Source: Candolleomyces eurysporus
Lineage: Eukaryota > Basidiomycota > Agaricomycetes > Agaricales > Psathyrellaceae
Reading direction: 5' to 3'
Assembly: GCA_027579435.1 (NCBI GenBank)
Contig: JANBPK010000940.1
Span: 1-64,000, forward strand
Length of the DNA: 64,000 nucleotides
Shown here: piece after piece, positions 59,241 through 64,000 of the stretch
Layout of the letters: every line of letters starts with the position of its first letter
How positions within the stretch are numbered: position 1 is the first letter of the stretch
The notes under the pieces: generated by a model
Database searches by the model: none
What the model was told of the DNA's origin: nothing
What the model saw: only the letters and a program-made list of their open reading frames with translations
Translations under genes and position numbers: made by a program

Positions 59241-59684
59241 TCTCATCCTACAGTGCCTCATTGCAAATAGTTCTCTTCTTCAGAGGATGGACCAGTCATG
59301 CTTGGAGAGAATGCATATTTATGATTTTTACGAACCATTCAATATGCTGCTCAGATCTCGGCAAATCTAACGCCTCTCGCTCTTGCTTCCTCTTCCTCTT
59401 CCCTCACCGCACCTCGTCACCTGGTTTCGGTTCGGGCAGTTCTTTACTTGTTAAGTTTCTGCTCTCGAACGCATGCACATCTAGGATAATTGATAATTAT
59501 TGTGCTTACTTTATCCTCGGGTCCTGAATCTGAAATAAGATAATGATATGTCAACAGAATGATGGGGGGTAGAGCGACGGAAGAGAGCAGATAGGTACTC
59601 GATGAGGTTCGCAAGCATGTCGCGAAGCTATGACCAATCGTAATCCCCATATCTTAATGAGAACAAGGAAGAATCGGAAATGGT
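59241..59684. other. Convergent 3' spacer between copy H and N8
   Basis: A diverged array spacer (TATTTATGATTTTTACGAACC at 59316, CATGCACATCTAGGATAATT, TATCCTCGGGTCCTGAATCTG near 59511). No gene. Confidence 0.55.
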
Positions 59685-61912
59685 TTAGCGCTTTTTGAAT
59701 CCATATCCCTCATATCTTTCCTTCCACTGATCAAAATACGATTGCACGATATTTGCCAACGCGTGCTCATGGAGATCGTCCTAGAGAGGAAACAGAGATT
59801 AGCTCGCAATTCCAATGAAAAGCGATGTTCATACATTAAGGTGTTGGATAGCATCAAACGTAAAGCATGCCAAGTTATCAAAGCTTCTGAACCGATCTTT
59901 TTCAACCAGGGATGAGAGTTTTTCGTCAATTCTTCCCCATCCTTTATTACGGGTAAAATCAAGGATATGAAGACTGCTGAGACATGTGGTTTGGTTGTCA
60001 CAGTGGCGACACAGCGTCTCGATTATGCCATCAAAGCTCCCTGATCGACGAAGGAATGTCAGTGGCTTGGTCAGGATAGGTCACAGTGACTCACAGTCCT
60101 CCAAGAAATCTTCCCGTTGAAGTAACTTCTGGAGACAAGACTCTACCACATACTGGCGAACCCGCGTCTCCGAAACAAATAAGTGCTGAGCGCGAAGCTC
60201 GCTGTCCAGAAACTCGGAGAACGACCGGTGGTAAAAATGCATCACCTCCCACATCTTGGTCCATCTCAGGTCTCGACGAAAGACGACGAGTGAGTGCAGA
60301 TCAGAAAAAAGGACTTGATGACCTCCCTCTTCAAGGCCGATGATTTCATCGAAATTGCGAGTGCTATGTTGGACACCGTTGATGCGATAGCCAGAATTCA
60401 TCTGGTGTGCCCGGACAAGTGAGAGAAAATCTCGTCCCTGGTTGGTGTCGACTCCTTCATACAATTCCTTCGCGTTAGAAAGAATGTTCCTGTAAAGGAT
60501 ATCGAGGAGCTCAAACGGCCGAGTTTGTTGACCACCTTCGGGAGTCCAGTTGATGACTGCCCTGAGTCTATCCACCGGGGAGCCGCGCCGCTCTGATACG
60601 TACATGACCACCGTTGCAGCGTAGATGAACTGTCCCGAAGCTGCCGCCACGAGCTTCTCGATGTCTTCCTTTGTGGGCCATAGATGAGACTGCGCTCTGG
60701 GGTTGTGGCATCTACTGCCGATCCCACGAAGTCTAGTCCACAGATAGTGACGTATATCACCTGTGGCATCGTACTTGTCGCTGAGCTTGATGTGGTATGC
60801 GAGTGGGTACAGATAACCTTCCGGGCCGTTGTCCAGCGCGGTGCGGATGGCCCATTCCGGTCTGCTGCCGATGATAATGCGAAATGGGAGATCGTTATCG
60901 AGGAGACAGTGTTTGATGGTGAACAGCAGTTCTGATTGATTGTCTTCCCCGAAGCACTCGTCGAGGCCATCGATTATAATGGCATGGGGGAAGGTGCTGC
61001 TGTCAAGGCCCCCGCTTGCACAGACACGCTGGAAGGGGGTGACTATAAGGGTGTCCATCTGAGTTCCAAGGCGTTTCTTGAAGATGAGTGGGTCCTCTTT
61101 GATAGCCTTTCCAATGGCATCGCGGAGGGCAGGATTGCGTAGGCCTAGCTGGCAAGCGATGGTCGGTACTATTCGGCATAGGTTGTTTCGAGTGGGGTCT
61201 GCGGCAGAGAAGAAGAATGCCGACCCAAGCGTGTTGGAATTTGAGCACTTCTCAGCGATTGTCTGCTGTACCGCCGATTTCCCCCCTCCTGCTGCGCCGG
61301 TCATACACAGCAAACGTTGGGGCCCTTCACGATCTTGAATCCAATCCATGAGCTCCTTGGTGACCTCGACACGAGTGCCTTCATCGCACTTCGGTGCGTC
61401 GAATCGAGCACGGGAATCGTGAAGAGCGTTGGAGGCTACGCTTTTCAACAGCATATTCCAGCCTGTCGTGGTCAGGGTTTAGTCTGTCACTGAGTAAGGT
61501 TCTGTAAAGATATCCTCATACCATCCATCCGGTCATCCTGAGTATTCTGGACGTGCTGAGACGAATCAATGTGCATGTTGTCGACCCTAAAGTTCTGCGC
61601 ATACGGGAACATCGACGTGGTTGCGGTTTGCTCCACGAGTGGTGTGCCTCTGTGGGTTGCCGCTGTGGACGGGCCCACGTTGGCAAAGAAAGGTATCGGA
61701 GCCTCGGGTGTGCTGACCAGGGCCACCTCGAGCCCCGTAGATCCCGCAGGCTTCTCCATCAGCATTGCGCTGCTCACATTGTCTGGGGAGCACTCAGTTG
61801 TTGGTGGATCGTGAGCGATCGATTGCTTGTCTCCGGCACGCCGTTTGGAGGAGAACGGAGCGCCGTTATCAACGACAGACTCGATGCTTCTTTTCTTGGA
61901 ATTCGAGGACAT
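59685..61912 (-). CDS. NLR N8: NACHT NTPase, subfamily MSSNxKK, intact
   Basis: Model complement(join(59685..59780,59835..60040,60095..61462,61522..61912)), 686 aa, no N and no lesion. Start MSSNSKKRSIESVV is conserved with N4-N6, although the frame stays open upstream to 62023. Unlike N4-N6 the N-terminal exon reads through without an intron (SPDNVSSAMLMEKPAG), and MFPYAQNFRVDNMHI lies at about residue 97. Walker A TGAAGGGKSAVQQ; Walker B IIIDGLDECFGEDNQ; FRIIIGSRPEWAIR. Marker GIGSR, otherwise found with the other N-terminal type, together with KYDATG. C-terminal exons: ILDFTRNKGWGRID, HEHALANIVQSYFDQWKERY, and a short end (FKKR). Confidence 0.86.
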
Positions 61913-61997
61913 ACAGGGGACTACGGAGATGAAGGCTGGAAGAGAGAAGAGGTTGGACACAGCACCCATGAGCCATGATGCATGAGGTATAGCACTC

Positions 61998-63498
61998 GTG
62001 TGAGAATCGGCAAGAATCGGCAAGAATATTCAAATCCTTTCTCAACCACGACTATCGCCATGATTTCAAGTTCGCGCTCAGGCGTGGTACCTCCCGTCTC
62101 TCGGAAAAATTCAAGGGGAAGCCGATCAATTGAGAAGGGGAATCTCCTCCGAGTCCGATTTGCAACCCATTGGGTGCTCTCCGCCGTTTGCAGGATGCCT
62201 GTCGAGGATGCTTGGCGCTATATTCATCGTCGTCCTGACCAGATACCGCAGCCGAAACGCGAGGAATTTGTCCATCCAGTCGGGAGGAATACAAGAGGGT
62301 CAACATTAGGAGGGGTCATAAGGGGTGGAACCGTCCGGCTCATTTCCAGTGAGTAGCAATGCTCACATCCATTTCGAATGGTTTAAAAACAGTTGAATAG
62401 GGAGAAACATGAGATTGCGGGTCTGGTGAAAGGCATCCACGTCAAGCCGCATTCTTAACAGTGCCAAATGGTGAATACGGTCTTCAACCCGGACTTTACA
62501 AAATCCCAGGCGAAGAAAAGGTTCGAGAACGCTATACCAGCGTGTTCATGCTCTGATCTCCACTCTTCCCCACGTTATAGAGTACGACTTTGAATGGGAC
62601 GAATTGGCCAGCTACCACGGCAGGGTGTGAATGCCGTTTCTCCAATCGGCGCTACAGGGCTGGCAGGGCATACTCCCGCACCTCTCCGTCCAGCTCTCTG
62701 TCCACCTCCCTCAACTTGCTCATTTCCTTCGTCATCGTCGAGCTTCCTCACCCCGCCCTCATCTGCCTGGGCTCGGGTGACCGAACCCGAAGGCTGACCG
62801 ACATCCGCGTCAACAGATTTTCAGTGTTCTTATACACCCTCAAAGAAACCCAGACGTCGCTTTCGAACCAAACTACACCCACTTTCGAAAGCCTCGAGGC
62901 TTCGAGATTCTTCTAATACCCAGGCACCGTCCCTAGTTTATGCGCCGTGTCTGTCACCATCCACTTCGACAGAGCTCACATCTACTTAACACACACCGTT
63001 TCGGCCGGTTCGTTCAGAAACACGGGGCAACGCTGGAGCCATTTTCCCTCAAGACAACGTGGTGCACTGTCCATTCCGAACGTGTCGCTCCCAAACCCAT
63101 AAATTGGATCCAAACGACTCTTTTGTTCATTCGGGTGCAGACAACAACTGGTGTGGTGGTGGGCTTCCGGCACTACAGCGGCGGCGTTGAGATCCCTCAT
63201 GGCACTTCTCCATATCGTCCTCGACCTCCTCTCTGCTCAGTCAGCGATTCCCAAGTCGGTGATGTTGGTGGACAGGGCGTTGGATTTGACGGACGTTTGT
63301 GCTGTCTTGCCGGCGATCTCGAACATAGTGGGTTGGCGCAGTACGTGTCGATCTGCTGAGGAGCTTGGAGATGCACGTCGACGCTGAGTCCCCACTTCTT
63401 CAGCTCAAGGGCGAGGTTGCCGCGGCTTCAGAGTTCGAAGTTGGAGCTTGTGGAGAGGACGCAGATGGCGGGGTATGCTCGTAATTCGGTACGTTTTC
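61998..63498 (+). pseudogene. F-box/LRR-like copy I, F-box missing, frameshifted
   Basis: The start block GTGAGAATCGGCAAGAATCGG is at 61999. Early segments match copies A and G up to about 62330; the F-box core is not found. LRR pieces follow in changing frames: TTLEP-type FVQKHGATLEPFSLKTTW (63010), GGGFRHYSGGVE (63145), VDRALDLTDVCAVLPAIS (63267), and MAGYARNSVRF (63465). At about 63498 the copy breaks off into sequence from the middle of another copy. Confidence 0.5.
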
Positions 63499-64000
63499 TT
63501 TTACACCCCACCCAGGAAAAGGTTCGAGAAACGCTACATCAACCGTGTTCATACCCTGATGTCCACTCTGGCCGGCATTATAAAGTACCGCGTCGAATAG
63601 GACGAATTGCCCGACTACCACACTATGGTGTTGATGTTGTTTCTCCAACGGTGTCACAGACAAGCTCTCTCATCTCACCCATATCCACATCCGCTGAGCT
63701 TGGGTTAACGCACCCAGAAGGCAAAGCGACATCCACCTCGATGGATTCTCGTGTTCTTACACAACCTTAAAGACACCTTGACCTCGCTTTCGAAGTGCTT
63801 CCAATACCTAGGCAGCTTCTCCACTTACGCGCGATATCCCTCATCCCCTTCTGGGAGCCCAACTTCCCTCGAACTTACACCGTTTCAGCTAGTTCGTCAG
63901 GAAACGCTCTGGAGTCATTATCCCTCAGGCAACGCGGTACGCTTTCCGATCCGAACGCCCCTTTCATCCATTCTGGCTCAGACGACAACTGGTGGGGCGG
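63499..64000 (+). pseudogene. F-box/LRR-like copy I2, partial, continues past window end
   Basis: From about 63510 the sequence matches the second-exon region of the family (RKRFEKRYINRVHTLMSTLA) in one frame, then further LRR pieces to the right edge (CAGACGACAACTGGTGGGGC block at 63980). It starts without N-terminal part or F-box, directly after the truncated end of copy I, as expected from an unequal exchange within the array. Confidence 0.45.

Noticed and set aside
61910..62023. Upstream extension of the N8 start (ATG at 62023)
   Set aside because: The MSSNSKK start at 61912 aligns with the starts of N4, N5 and N6; the extension is not conserved in them.
1..64000. CRISPR arrays, rRNA, tRNA genes, bacterial operons
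   Set aside because: No regularly spaced direct repeats, cloverleaf-like sequences or rRNA signatures noticed; spliceosomal introns show a nuclear eukaryotic genome.

Overview
The window is nuclear DNA of a filamentous basidiomycete, most probably an Agaricomycete close to Rhizoctonia solani. Genes are split by short introns (about 45-110 nt, nearly all GT-AG). The housekeeping genes are fungal: a lysine-pathway LKR/SDH enzyme, the ribosome-assembly factor NOC1/MAK21 and the splicing factor PRP46/PLRG1. The second half is full of NACHT-type NLR genes and F-box-like genes of the kind expanded in Agaricomycetes. I see no rRNA, tRNA, CRISPR or viral genes.

Layout. 1-4.4 kb: a G-domain (GTPase-like) gene open at the left edge, then a NACHT NTPase gene. 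4.8-13.2 kb: a compact block of three conserved genes, LKR/SDH (-), NOC1 (-) and PRP46 (+); the last two start head to head about 91 bp apart. 13.2-19.3 kb: a transposon graveyard with a tyrosine-recombinase remnant, an unidentified coding remnant, a broken hAT transposase with a terminal hairpin, and an 838-bp non-autonomous hAT-like element with 17-bp terminal inverted repeats.

19.3-64 kb: one tandem array. Eight NACHT genes (called N1-N8 here) all lie on the minus strand. Each faces one or more F-box/LRR-like copies on the plus strand, so the repeating unit is a convergent pair [F-box-like > < NLR]. All NLRs share one architecture: a divergent basic N-terminus, a short F-x-N-A-x-N-F-like motif, a NACHT core with Walker A GAAG(A/G)GKS and Walker B ILIDGLDE, and three C-terminal exons with no WD40, TPR or ankyrin repeats. 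There are two N-terminal subfamilies: MPPxSK (N1, N2, N3, N7) and MSSNxKK (N4, N5, N6, N8). Diagnostic blocks in the core do not follow this split, so the copies look like mosaics made by conversion or unequal exchange. N2, N6 and N8 read through without a lesion. N1 and N7 are intact once inserted N bases are ignored, N3 and N4 need homopolymer corrections, and N5 is a pseudogene. The F-box-like copies all carry stops, frameshifts or deletions.

Sequence quality matters. Most N characters sit beside a homopolymer, and where coding sequence allows a test they act as one surplus base; dropping the N restores the reading frame in housekeeping genes and in NLR paralogues. Gene models below take this into account, so several apparent pseudogenes may be assembly artefacts.
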